Positions 9,146 to 16,562 of a stretch of 64,000 bases of DNA are shown here, one piece after another (the first letter of the stretch is position 1; every line of letters begins with the position of its first letter). This stretch comes from Streptomyces sp. MUM 178J (GTDB taxonomy: Bacteria > Actinomycetota > Actinomycetes > Streptomycetales > Streptomycetaceae), in assembly GCF_022414575.1 (NCBI RefSeq), contig NZ_JADWYQ010000005.1:62001-126000 (forward strand), written 5' to 3'. The position numbers and the translations under genes are program-made. The notes under the pieces are model-generated. The model worked only from the letters and a program-made list of their open reading frames with translations. It was not told the DNA's origin and ran no database searches.

Positions 9146-9598
9146 TCACCCTTCCTCGGCGGCACGTGCCACCAGCTTCGTCCAGGCCGTCACCACGTGC
9201 TCGCCGCTCTCGTCGTGCACCTCGCCGCGGACGTCGAGGATGTCATTGCCCGCCAGCGACTTGATCGTCTCAATGGTCGAGGTGACGCTGAGCCGGTCTC
9301 CCGCCCGTACCGGCCTGGTGTAGGCGAACTTCTGGTCGCCGTGCACCACCCGGCTGTAGTCCAGGCCCAGTTGGGGGTCCTGAATGACCTGCTCCGCCGC
9401 TTTGAATGTGATCGCGAAAGCGAAAGTCGGCGGAGCGATCACATCGGGGTGGCCGAGCGCTTTCGCGGCCTCCCGGTCCGTGTACGCGGGATTCGCGTCG
9501 CCCACGGCCTCGGCGAACTCACGGATCTTTTCCCGGCCGACCTCATACGGCGCGGTGGGCGGATAGCTACGCCCCACGAAGGACTGGTCGAGCGCCAT
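9146..9598 (-). CDS. MaoC-like dehydratase partner subunit, HadA-like
   Basis: The 150-aa product starts MALDQSFVGRSYPPTAPYEV and has a hot-dog fold pattern with GDANPAYTDREAAKALGHPDVIAPPTF, the stretch typical of the N-terminal MaoC-like (UPF0336) family. In mycobacterial HadAB the A subunit binds the acyl chain and the B subunit supplies the catalytic residues; the same split is likely here because only the downstream gene has the canonical motif SGDFNPIH. The two genes are 5 bp apart and should be cotranscribed. A perfect hairpin separates them from rpmG. Confidence 0.85.
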   Translation of the reverse strand: MALDQSFVGRSYPPTAPYEVGREKIREFAEAVGDANPAYTDREAAKALGHPDVIAPPTFAFAITFKAAEQVIQDPQLGLDYSRVVHGDQKFAYTRPVRAGDRLSVTSTIETIKSLAGNDILDVRGEVHDESGEHVVTAWTKLVARAAEEG

Positions 9599-9639
9599 AG
9601 GGCTGGCTCCCTCCTGGTATGTGCTTGGGGGTGGAACGA

Positions 9640-9673
9640 CACGAGGCCGCCCCCAGCTGGGGGCGGCCTCGTG
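9640..9673 (-). terminator. Perfect hairpin terminator after rpmG
   Basis: A perfect 15-bp stem (CACGAGGCCGCCCCC with its complement) with a 4-nt AGCT loop lies between rpmG and the HadA-like gene. Confidence 0.85.
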
Positions 9674-9686
9674 TACGAGCCTGGAA

Positions 9687-9851
9687 TCAGCGCGTCTCGC
9701 GGTGCGCGGTGTGCGAGTTGCAGCGCGGGCAGTGCTTCTTCATCTCAAGACGGTCCGGGTTGTTGCGCCGGTTCTTCTTGGTGATGTAGTTCCGCTCCTT
9801 GCACTCCACGCAGGCCAGCGTGATCTTCGGGCGGACGTCGGTGGCAGCCAC
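9687..9851 (-). CDS. rpmG: 50S ribosomal protein L33, zinc-binding form
   Basis: The 54-aa product is ribosomal protein L33. GTG at 9851 follows an AAGGAG site 7 nt upstream. Two CxxC pairs (CVEC and CPRC) show this is the zinc-ribbon C+ version. Streptomyces also has zinc-free paralogues induced by zinc starvation, so this copy is expected to serve under zinc sufficiency. It is followed by a hairpin and lies downstream of tRNA-Met. Confidence 0.96.
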
Positions 9852-9899
9852 GTGAGTGCTCCTTGACGGACGGATGGTCGGAAATTGAACGCATAAAAG

Positions 9900-9937
9900 A
9901 GTAGCCGATCGGAGGACCGACCCCACAATCGGCTACT
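9900..9937 (-). terminator. Hairpin between tRNA-Met and rpmG
   Basis: AGTAGCCGAT pairs with ATCGGCTACT (10 bp, 18-nt loop) immediately downstream of tRNA-Met on the minus strand. It could be a terminator or an RNA-processing structure. Confidence 0.5.
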
Positions 9938-9942
9938 GTGTG

Positions 9943-10015
9943 TAGCGGTGACCGGACTTGAACCGGTGACACAGCGATTATGAGCCGCTTGCTCTACCGA
10001 CTGAGCTACACCGCT
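9943..10015 (-). tRNA. tRNA-Met (CAT anticodon)
   Basis: A 73-nt cloverleaf with acceptor AGCGGTG/CACCGCT, D arm AGCTCAGTCGG, anticodon loop CTCATAA (CAT) and T arm CGGTTCAAGTCCG. The first acceptor pair is A-T, so this is probably the elongator rather than the initiator. CCA is not encoded. Confidence 0.93.
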
Positions 10016-10063
10016 GCGATGCAAGATCCCCTCGCCCGGAGGGCGAGGACGATCCAACACCAG

Positions 10064-10136
10064 AGCCCCAATACGGAATCGAACCGTAGACCTTCTCCTT
10101 ACCATGGAGACGCTCTGCCGACTGAGCTATTGGGGC
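10064..10136 (-). tRNA. tRNA-Thr (GGT anticodon)
   Basis: A 73-nt cloverleaf with acceptor GCCCCAA/TTGGGGC, anticodon loop ATGGTAA giving GGT, and T arm CGGTTCGATTCCG. It lies 48 bp upstream of tRNA-Met, with a small hairpin (CTCGCCC/GGGCGAG, 10031-10047) between them. Confidence 0.95.
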
Positions 10137-10348
10137 GAGCGATGAAGACATTACACGGTCAGTCGCCGTTCGCCCAAATCCGATTCCCGCCCTGTACCCC
10201 TCCCGCCACGTAGGCCACTCGTGGCTCCACCGGTACGACTATTGCGCTCCTCCTCGATGCGCGCCCCGAGCGCCCCTAGGCTCGACTCACGCAGCGTGAT
10301 CCTGCGCCTTCCGCGACGGTCACGCCCGCCCGCCCCCGCAGGAGCGCG

Positions 10349-11587
10349 ATGCCCGACAGTCAGCCGCAGCCCCCCGACGGCGCCACCGCGGACACCACAG
10401 CGCTGCTGCTGTACGGCGCGCGACTGACGGACGGCCGCACCGTCGACGTACGGCTCAGCGGCGGACGCATCGAGGCCGTGGGCACCGCGGGCAGCCTGAC
10501 CCCGGCCCCGCGCTGCACCCGGGTGGACCTGAACGGCTACCTGCTGCTGCCCGCCCCCGCGGAACCGCACGCCCACGGCGACACGGCCCTCACCGCCGAT
10601 AACCCGGGCCCGGTGTCGTACGCCGTGGAGGACGTGCAGCGGCGCGCCACCGAGGCCGCCCTGCTCCAGCTCGGCCACGGTGCGACGGCGCTGCGCTCAC
10701 ACGTGCGCATCGGGGACGTACAGGGTCTGGGGCCGATAGAGGCCGTTCTACAGGCCAGGCGCTCACTGCGCGGACTCGCCGAACTGACCGCCGTCGCCGT
10801 CCCCCGGCTGCTGACCGGGATCGCGGGCGCGGACGGGCTGGCGATACTGCGGGACGCTGTGAAGATGGGCGCCGCGGTCGTCGGCGGCTGCCCGGACGCC
10901 GACCCCGACCCGTCGGGGTTCACCGAAGCGGTGCTCGAGGTCGCCGCCGAGCATGGCTGCCCGGTCGACCTGCACACCCACGGCGAGGACCCGGCCCGAC
11001 TCGCCCGGCTGGCGGCGATGGCCGGCGGGCTGCGGCCCGGAGTGACGATCGGGCCGTGCGCAGGGCTGGCGCGGCTGCCCAGGGAAGTCGCGTCGCGGGC
11101 CGCCGACCAGCTCGCCGCGGCCGGGGTCGCGGTGGTCTGCCTGCCGCAGGGCGGCTGCGCGGGGGTGGAACAGCGCGGCACCCCGCCGGTGCGGCTGCTG
11201 CGGGCGGCGGGCGTGCGGGTGGCCGCGGGCAGCGGGGCGCTGCGGGATGTCACGAACCCGGTGGGCCGTGGGGACCCGCTGGAGGCCGCCTATCTGCTGG
11301 CGTCGCAGAACGGGCTGCGCGCCCCTGAGGCGTACGCCGCCGCGGCCGGGGCGGCGCGGGAGGCGATGGGGCTGCCCGAGGTACGGGTGGAGGCGGGCTT
11401 CCCGGCGGAGCTGCTGGCCGTGCGCGGTGAGCGGATCGCGGGTGTGCTCTCGCTCGCGTACAGCAGGATCGTCGTCCACCGGGGGCGGGTCGTGGCAAGG
11501 ACCAGCGCGGTGCGCGAATACTGCGACTCGGCCGCCGCCGTGGCGCTCGAACTGCCCCGGCAGGGCCGCCCCGATCCGGCCCCCTGA
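10349..11587 (+). CDS. Amidohydrolase-family protein, cytosine-deaminase-like, degenerate active site
   Basis: The 412-aa product has an N-terminal beta-sandwich segment (LLLYGARLTDGRTVDVRLSG) and a TIM-barrel amidohydrolase domain related to cytosine deaminase. The HxH pair (His74, His76 in EPHAHGD) and His209 (DLHTH) are present. The position usually occupied by the catalytic Asp in a GSDxxRD motif is Gly296 (GSGALRD), the downstream metal His is replaced (IGPCAGLA, residues 234-241), and the Glu expected three residues after His209 is Gly212. It may therefore be inactive or have altered chemistry. It is monocistronic, downstream of tRNA-Thr in divergent orientation. Confidence 0.8.
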   Translation: MPDSQPQPPDGATADTTALLLYGARLTDGRTVDVRLSGGRIEAVGTAGSLTPAPRCTRVDLNGYLLLPAPAEPHAHGDTALTADNPGPVSYAVEDVQRRATEAALLQLGHGATALRSHVRIGDVQGLGPIEAVLQARRSLRGLAELTAVAVPRLLTGIAGADGLAILRDAVKMGAAVVGGCPDADPDPSGFTEAVLEVAAEHGCPVDLHTHGEDPARLARLAAMAGGLRPGVTIGPCAGLARLPREVASRAADQLAAAGVAVVCLPQGGCAGVEQRGTPPVRLLRAAGVRVAAGSGALRDVTNPVGRGDPLEAAYLLASQNGLRAPEAYAAAAGAAREAMGLPEVRVEAGFPAELLAVRGERIAGVLSLAYSRIVVHRGRVVARTSAVREYCDSAAAVALELPRQGRPDPAP

Positions 11588-11633
11588 ACACCGCCCCCGC
11601 ACCGCTTTCCCGCTCCCCGCCCCTTCAGCGCCA

Positions 11634-11719
11634 GTTTCCTACGGCTTCCTAATGCTTCCAGCAATTTCCAGCGATTTCCTGCAGCTTTCTACGGCTTCCT
11701 GCTGCTTCCTGCGGCTTTG
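11634..11719. repeat. Pyrimidine-rich degenerate repeat
   Basis: Imperfect units of about 15 nt built on TTTCCTRCGGCTTCCT recur six or so times just upstream of the NAD(P)-binding protein gene. The strand is unusually low in GC for this genome. Confidence 0.7.
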
Positions 11720-11757
11720 CTGAGCGGGGCGCGCGCCGCGGACGTACGGTCGTAACC

Positions 11758-12414
11758 ATGCGCATTGTCATCGCTGGAGGACACGGTCAGATCGCGCTCC
11801 GCCTCGAGCGGCTGCTCTCGAAGAGCGGGCATGAGGTCGCGGGCATCATCCGCAAACCCGAGCAGGCCGCCGATCTGCGCGCCGTCGGCGCCGAACCGGT
11901 CGTCCTGGACCTGGAATCCGCCTCCGTCGACGCCGTCGCGGACGTGCTGCGCGGCGCGGACGCCGCCGTCTTCGCCGCTGGCGCGGGCCCCGCGAGCGGG
12001 GTCGCCCGCAAGGAGACCGTGGACCGCGCCGCCGCCGTCCTCCTCGCGGACGCCGCGGAAGCGGCAGGCGTCCGCCGCTATCTGATCATCTCGGCGATGG
12101 CCGCCGACGCACAGCGCGAGGGGGACGGCGAGTTCGACGCCTATCTGCGAGCGAAGGGCGCCGCGGACGACGCTGTGCGCTCCCGGTCCGGACTCGACTG
12201 GACGGTCCTGCGCCCCGGCATCCTGACCAACGACGCCGGCACCGGCCTCGTAGAGCTGAAGGCCTCCACGGGCCGTGCCCCGGTGCCCCGCGACGATGTG
12301 GCGGCGGTCCTCGCAGAGCTGCTCGAGACCCCGGCCACCGCGGGTCTGACCCTGGAACTGATCAGCGGCTCGATCCCGGTGCCAGTCGCCGTGAAGGACA
12401 TCGCCGGCAACTGA
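11758..12414 (+). CDS. NAD(P)-binding SDR-like protein (atypical SDR5/NmrA type)
   Basis: The 218-aa product starts MRIVIAGGHGQIALRL, a GxxGxxG-type dinucleotide-binding loop close to the N-terminus, and contains RYLIISAMAA followed by YLRAKGAADDAVR, the K of an atypical SDR active site, then LDWTVLRPGIL. This is the small NAD(P)H-binding family that includes YwnB/BVR-B-like proteins, often flavin- or quinone-reductase-like or regulatory. Substrate is unknown. It marks the left boundary of the accessory island. Confidence 0.85.
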   Translation: MRIVIAGGHGQIALRLERLLSKSGHEVAGIIRKPEQAADLRAVGAEPVVLDLESASVDAVADVLRGADAAVFAAGAGPASGVARKETVDRAAAVLLADAAEAAGVRRYLIISAMAADAQREGDGEFDAYLRAKGAADDAVRSRSGLDWTVLRPGILTNDAGTGLVELKASTGRAPVPRDDVAAVLAELLETPATAGLTLELISGSIPVPVAVKDIAGN

Positions 12415-12607
12415 CTCAGCGATGGGCTCCGCCGTTCCGGCCACGGGACGGACCGGAATCGCGTCGCCCCCGATCGCGTCACGTCCGGGCTCGGCGTCGG
12501 TCTCCACCGGAGGTCATCACCTGCCGGCCGGCCCGCGCAGGGTCGAACACTGGCTGCTCGGCGCGCACTTGACCGTCTTGGCGGAGGTGGATGAAGGAGG
12601 CGAAGAG

Positions 12608-12870
12608 AGAACAGTGATGTGAACACGGCCAGCGAGCAGCTCTTCAACAGTGGCGTCAGGGGATCGTCGTCCGTGTCTGTTCGCCAGAAGCCGACGGGTG
12701 GCGGCAGCACGCCATCGTGGGCGTGACGAGGAGGTCGAATCTGGTGACGAAGGCTTCGACGGTGCGCCGCGACAGACGTTGGGTCTTCTTCACTCCCTCT
12801 GAGTAGCCCATGGAGATCATCGCTGACCATGCCCGCTGCGCGGCGGTAGTTCCGCGCCGCTTCTTCGCCC
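12608..12870 (-). pseudogene. Decayed amidase C-terminal fragment
   Basis: On the minus strand one frame reads RRTVEAFVTRFDLLVTPTMA and the next frame continues VLPPPVGFWRTDTDDDPLTP and then LLKSCSLAVFTSLFS. Joined, these match the C-terminal part of amidase-signature enzymes (FDxLLTPTxAxPPPxxG...FTxxFNxTGxPA). One base is missing after the ATG GC of PTMA, and neither start nor end is present. The remaining 12415-12968 sequence has no convincing gene. Its position at the island edge suggests debris from an insertion or deletion. Confidence 0.6.
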
Positions 12871-12968
12871 TGATCCACAGCAACGACCCCGACATCCGGT
12901 TCGAATCCGTCGGGGCCGTGCCGGTCATGCGGAACAGCGACGAGTGGCTCGGCTCCAACCACCGAGAG

Positions 12969-15900
12969 TCAACTTGATCGCCACTCGGCAGGGAGGGGAA
13001 TGACGTCGACAAATACCGTCCGGTCCCGGAGTTCGGCAGGTGAGATTGAGGGCAGAGGGGCGTCGAGTCGCTCGACTTCGCGGACGCGGAGCCGGAGCGG
13101 GGCGGTGCCAGCGGGTATCCGCAGCGTGGACGGGGTCTCCGGCCTGTCGCTTGTCACGGGGGACGACAGCGGACGCCAGGCGGGGATGTCGGCCGCGGGT
13201 GGGGTAGTGACGTCGACCAGGTCGATCGCGCTGGGTAGGACTCCGGACGGCGCGTGCGCTTCTTCGAGGATCACTTCCAGGCGGTTCGGCGGGTTGGGGC
13301 CGGTTCCCAGCAGGGACACATGGAGGTCGGGGCCGACCCGCTCGATGACCAGGCGGCGGTCGGGGAGGAGCCGTACCGGGTCGGATACAACGACGGGGGA
13401 GAGGGACAGCTTGGGCAGACTGTTGGCTTGGAAGCGGGCGAGCGCAAGCCGGACGAAGGGCGCGTAGGAGGGTGCCGACGAGGGCGGGGTGATCTCGATG
13501 TCGGTGTACCGGCGGTCGCCTTCGCGGGTGACGGCGTAGGGAACGAGCAAGACCGACGGGCCGAGGTCCCGCGAGACGTCCGGGCGCTCGCTGAATCCGG
13601 CGAACCAGTCCGCGGCGGCGAGTGGCGGAAGTGGTGGAGACCCGAAGATGGGGTCTCTGCCGAGCCGGGTCACCGGGACCGCAGGCACGGTGCCGTCGGC
13701 GGCGACGAGAACGGCGAGGCATTCCCCCTCGCCGGTCTCGTACCAGGGGCCTGCGAGTTCCACCCGCAGCCGCTGGGACGAACGGAAATGCTCGATCCGG
13801 GTGGCCGTCGCCTGGCTCTGCCAGCGGAAGGAAGGCGTCGTCGACAGCAGCGTCAGGTCCGGAGGGCGGGCGCTGGAGCGGATGGTGACGGGTGCCTGGG
13901 CGCGACTGCACTGGAAGGCCTCGTCCGGGTCGGAGGCGTCGAAGTACGTGCGGAAGCGGCTGATCGCCTTCAGGGTGTAGGTCACCTTGCGGTGTTTGGT
14001 GTCGCCGAACTCGTGGCGGACGGACAGTGCGGGCGGGTCGCCTCGGGGGATGGTCTCCCCATGCAGGTGGTCGACGGTCTGCTGGTGGTCGCCATCGTTC
14101 GTCCATTCGCGCCAGGTCGCGGAGATCTCAAGCCGTCCTGTGCTGTCGGTGTTCAGCCCGGCGGGAGAGAAGAGGGGCCGCAGAACGGCGTTGGTGTCGT
14201 GCTCGGCACGGGTGACGGCGCCGGCCGGAAGCTCCCAGACTGGCTCTGCCAACGGACGTCTGACGGCGTGGACCAGGTGAATCCGACGGATGGGTGAGAG
14301 CAGTGGGTGCCGCCCGTTGAGGACGGTGACCTGCCACTGGTCGATCGGCGGGGGGACCCCGACGGCGTCGATTGGCCGGAGCAGCCAGGAATTGACGGAG
14401 AAGTGGTCGATGAAGTCGCCGCGGACGGTGGAGGACAGTTCCAGGACCGCCTCCTCGGCCTTGGCCAACCGTATGTCCAGCGCGTTGCCTTCCCAGTCGA
14501 GCTGAATGGGAGGGTTTGCGGAATTTTGCTCGGAAAGTTCGATGCGCTTGGGGGCGGCCGAGGGCCAGGGCTGCCAGTCGGTCCGCTCGGTGAGCGGCCT
14601 GCTGAGTCCGCCGGGTGCGGCGGGAATGTGCGCGCTGATGCCGTTGGCCGCCGGGTCGGGAAGCGCGCCGACGGGGTCGCCGGCGGCTTCGGCGCGCAGG
14701 GCGCGCAGCGCCCACTTCCAGGTGCGTTCCGTGAACTGCGGGCCGGAGTCTTCGGGGCCTTGCGGATCGAACTTGCCGTGTTGTTCGGCGAGGGCGAAGC
14801 TGACGGTCGGCGGGTGGAGAGTGCGCCGTTCGACCGCGGGATAATGGGGGTGGGCGGCGTGGAACTGGGCGGCGTCCATGTCGAGGTCGCTGCGGATGAC
14901 CATTTGGTCGATGGTCGCGCCGACATTGAATGTGCCCTCGTGACTCAGCCGTGGCGGCTGGATGGGGTCGCTGCGGGTGTAGAAGATCGTGTCGGTGGCG
15001 CCCGTGGTGTCGCGCGGGTCGTTCAAGCCGGGTCCGCCGCCGGTGAGGTCGGCGATCCGGACCCGCATCTGGTAGCGGGTCGCAAACCGCAGTCGGGGCA
15101 GGCGGCCCGTCGGCGGACCGAAGGCCCAGCGGAAGGTGTACGGGGGTTGCTGCGCGGGGTTGATTTCGGGCTTGGGATCGTCGCCGAGCAGGTTCATGAA
15201 CGGCGCCGCAAGGCTCCACCCGTCCCAGCGGGCCACCACCTCGTCGGCGTGCAGGCGCCCGTCGGGGGTCTTCACCGCTGCATAGGGCTTGATGTGGCCC
15301 TCTTCGAGTTTGTGGCCGAGCGTGATCGTCCGGCCTTCGGGGCCTTCGACGGTGTAGGTAGCCTGGCGCTCGCACAGCGGAAGCCAGTCGGCGTCTTCAA
15401 CTCGGATGTCGACCCGGTAGCCGAGTACCAGATCCTCAGCTGTGAACTCGGCATTGGCCAGAGGGTCTCCGGCCCGGCTTGCGGCGACGCCGGCCCGAGT
15501 GGCGAAGTCGGACTCGCGATCGGGGCGGATCAGCTTGAGCCCGTCCGTCCGCAGGGATGGCATTGCAGGCCGATGCTCGCCGTCGGCGTCCAGTACTCTG
15601 GCCTCGGCGCGCAGGGCGCGTACGGCTCCCTCGACGTCGAGGGTGCTGAGCGCCCACGGCGGGGTCGTGGCGCCTTCCCAGTCGAGCAGGCCGACCCCGG
15701 TCAGGTCCAGCAGCCCCCCGCGGATACCGCTGGTGCTGTCGGCGGGAGCGGGCCAGAACGCGTCTTCGGCAAGGTCGTACTTGGTCCAGGGCGAGGTGAC
15801 GCCCACCGGCAGGTCCGTTCCGCAGATGCGCAGGAACCGCGGGCCGGTGCCGACATCCAGGTCGTCCACCGCGGCACGCAGCTCGAAGACGAGCCCGAGG

Positions 15901-16562
15901 GTCTGGAGCACCGTGGGGTGTTCGCGCAGCATCGCGACGGCCCGGTGGAAGTCGATGGCCGGCGGGAGGGGCGGGAGCGGCTCCTCGACCTCGGCGGACG
16001 GCGAGAGCGGGCTGTTCCACCCTTCGATCCGCTGCCGGACGGCGGCCTCGCCGTCGGATGCGGGGACGGTCAGGATGCTGGTGCACTCCCGGTAAGACGT
16101 GACGACGGCCCGTGCGTCGGAATAGGTCCGGCGGACCCTGGGAACAGGCTGTTCCTTAGGGGTCCACTCGTTGATCATCCCGGCGCCCCCGCCGAAGAAC
16201 GCGTGCCAGGCGTCGCTGTCGGCAACCGGGTCATAGGCTGGGGCGCGGTCCGCCTCATGGATGCCGCCGTCGGACTTGACCTGCAGTTCGAAAGAGACGT
16301 TGGCGAGAAGGTCGGGCCAGTCCTGCAAGCCGAAGACTGAGAGAGAGCCCTCGCCCAGCCGGGGAACGACTAGGACGCGGATCCGAGCGCGGAGATCGCC
16401 CTCCTTGCTGTCGGAGATCACTTCCCGTTGAGCGAAGCGCCCTTCGCCCGCGACCTGGCCGGATCGCCCGTCCGCTCGTCGACGTACGGCGGCCGTTTCG
16501 TCGGTGCCCCTCGACGGCGCGGAAAGCCCGGCGGGGACCGCCACCCACAGAAGCGTGCTCAA
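12969..16562 (-). CDS. Very large protein of unknown function (1197 aa), last gene of cassette
   Basis: The product is not recognised. It starts at TTG 16562, overlapping the upstream stop by 4 bp, with GGAGG 8 nt upstream. There is no signal peptide or transmembrane helix. The sequence is rich in alternating hydrophobic and polar residues with many Trp, Pro and Arg, including YQMRVRIADLTGGGPG and VTYTLKAISRFRTYF, which look like beta-sandwich (fibronectin/Ig-like) modules repeated along the chain. Third-position GC appears lower than in the flanking core genes. Co-translation with the beta-propeller and 944-aa genes suggests the three products act together. Confidence 0.85.
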   Translation of the reverse strand: MSTLLWVAVPAGLSAPSRGTDETAAVRRRADGRSGQVAGEGRFAQREVISDSKEGDLRARIRVLVVPRLGEGSLSVFGLQDWPDLLANVSFELQVKSDGGIHEADRAPAYDPVADSDAWHAFFGGGAGMINEWTPKEQPVPRVRRTYSDARAVVTSYRECTSILTVPASDGEAAVRQRIEGWNSPLSPSAEVEEPLPPLPPAIDFHRAVAMLREHPTVLQTLGLVFELRAAVDDLDVGTGPRFLRICGTDLPVGVTSPWTKYDLAEDAFWPAPADSTSGIRGGLLDLTGVGLLDWEGATTPPWALSTLDVEGAVRALRAEARVLDADGEHRPAMPSLRTDGLKLIRPDRESDFATRAGVAASRAGDPLANAEFTAEDLVLGYRVDIRVEDADWLPLCERQATYTVEGPEGRTITLGHKLEEGHIKPYAAVKTPDGRLHADEVVARWDGWSLAAPFMNLLGDDPKPEINPAQQPPYTFRWAFGPPTGRLPRLRFATRYQMRVRIADLTGGGPGLNDPRDTTGATDTIFYTRSDPIQPPRLSHEGTFNVGATIDQMVIRSDLDMDAAQFHAAHPHYPAVERRTLHPPTVSFALAEQHGKFDPQGPEDSGPQFTERTWKWALRALRAEAAGDPVGALPDPAANGISAHIPAAPGGLSRPLTERTDWQPWPSAAPKRIELSEQNSANPPIQLDWEGNALDIRLAKAEEAVLELSSTVRGDFIDHFSVNSWLLRPIDAVGVPPPIDQWQVTVLNGRHPLLSPIRRIHLVHAVRRPLAEPVWELPAGAVTRAEHDTNAVLRPLFSPAGLNTDSTGRLEISATWREWTNDGDHQQTVDHLHGETIPRGDPPALSVRHEFGDTKHRKVTYTLKAISRFRTYFDASDPDEAFQCSRAQAPVTIRSSARPPDLTLLSTTPSFRWQSQATATRIEHFRSSQRLRVELAGPWYETGEGECLAVLVAADGTVPAVPVTRLGRDPIFGSPPLPPLAAADWFAGFSERPDVSRDLGPSVLLVPYAVTREGDRRYTDIEITPPSSAPSYAPFVRLALARFQANSLPKLSLSPVVVSDPVRLLPDRRLVIERVGPDLHVSLLGTGPNPPNRLEVILEEAHAPSGVLPSAIDLVDVTTPPAADIPAWRPLSSPVTSDRPETPSTLRIPAGTAPLRLRVREVERLDAPLPSISPAELRDRTVFVDVIPLPAEWRSS

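Noticed and set aside
12894..12920. GGTTCGAATCC near 12904 as a possible attachment-site copy of the tRNA-Tyr T arm
   Set aside because: It matches only about 11 bases, lies in inverted orientation relative to the tRNA, and the flanking bases do not match.
12810..12977. 55-codon plus-strand frame MEIIADHARCAAVVPRR
   Set aside because: It is antisense to the decayed amidase fragment and to the end of the 1197-aa gene; no ribosome-binding site or similarity.
14500..16340. Long plus-strand frame opposite the 1197-aa gene
   Set aside because: It is the antisense shadow of a frame with better codon bias, an overlap-coupled start and a ribosome-binding site.
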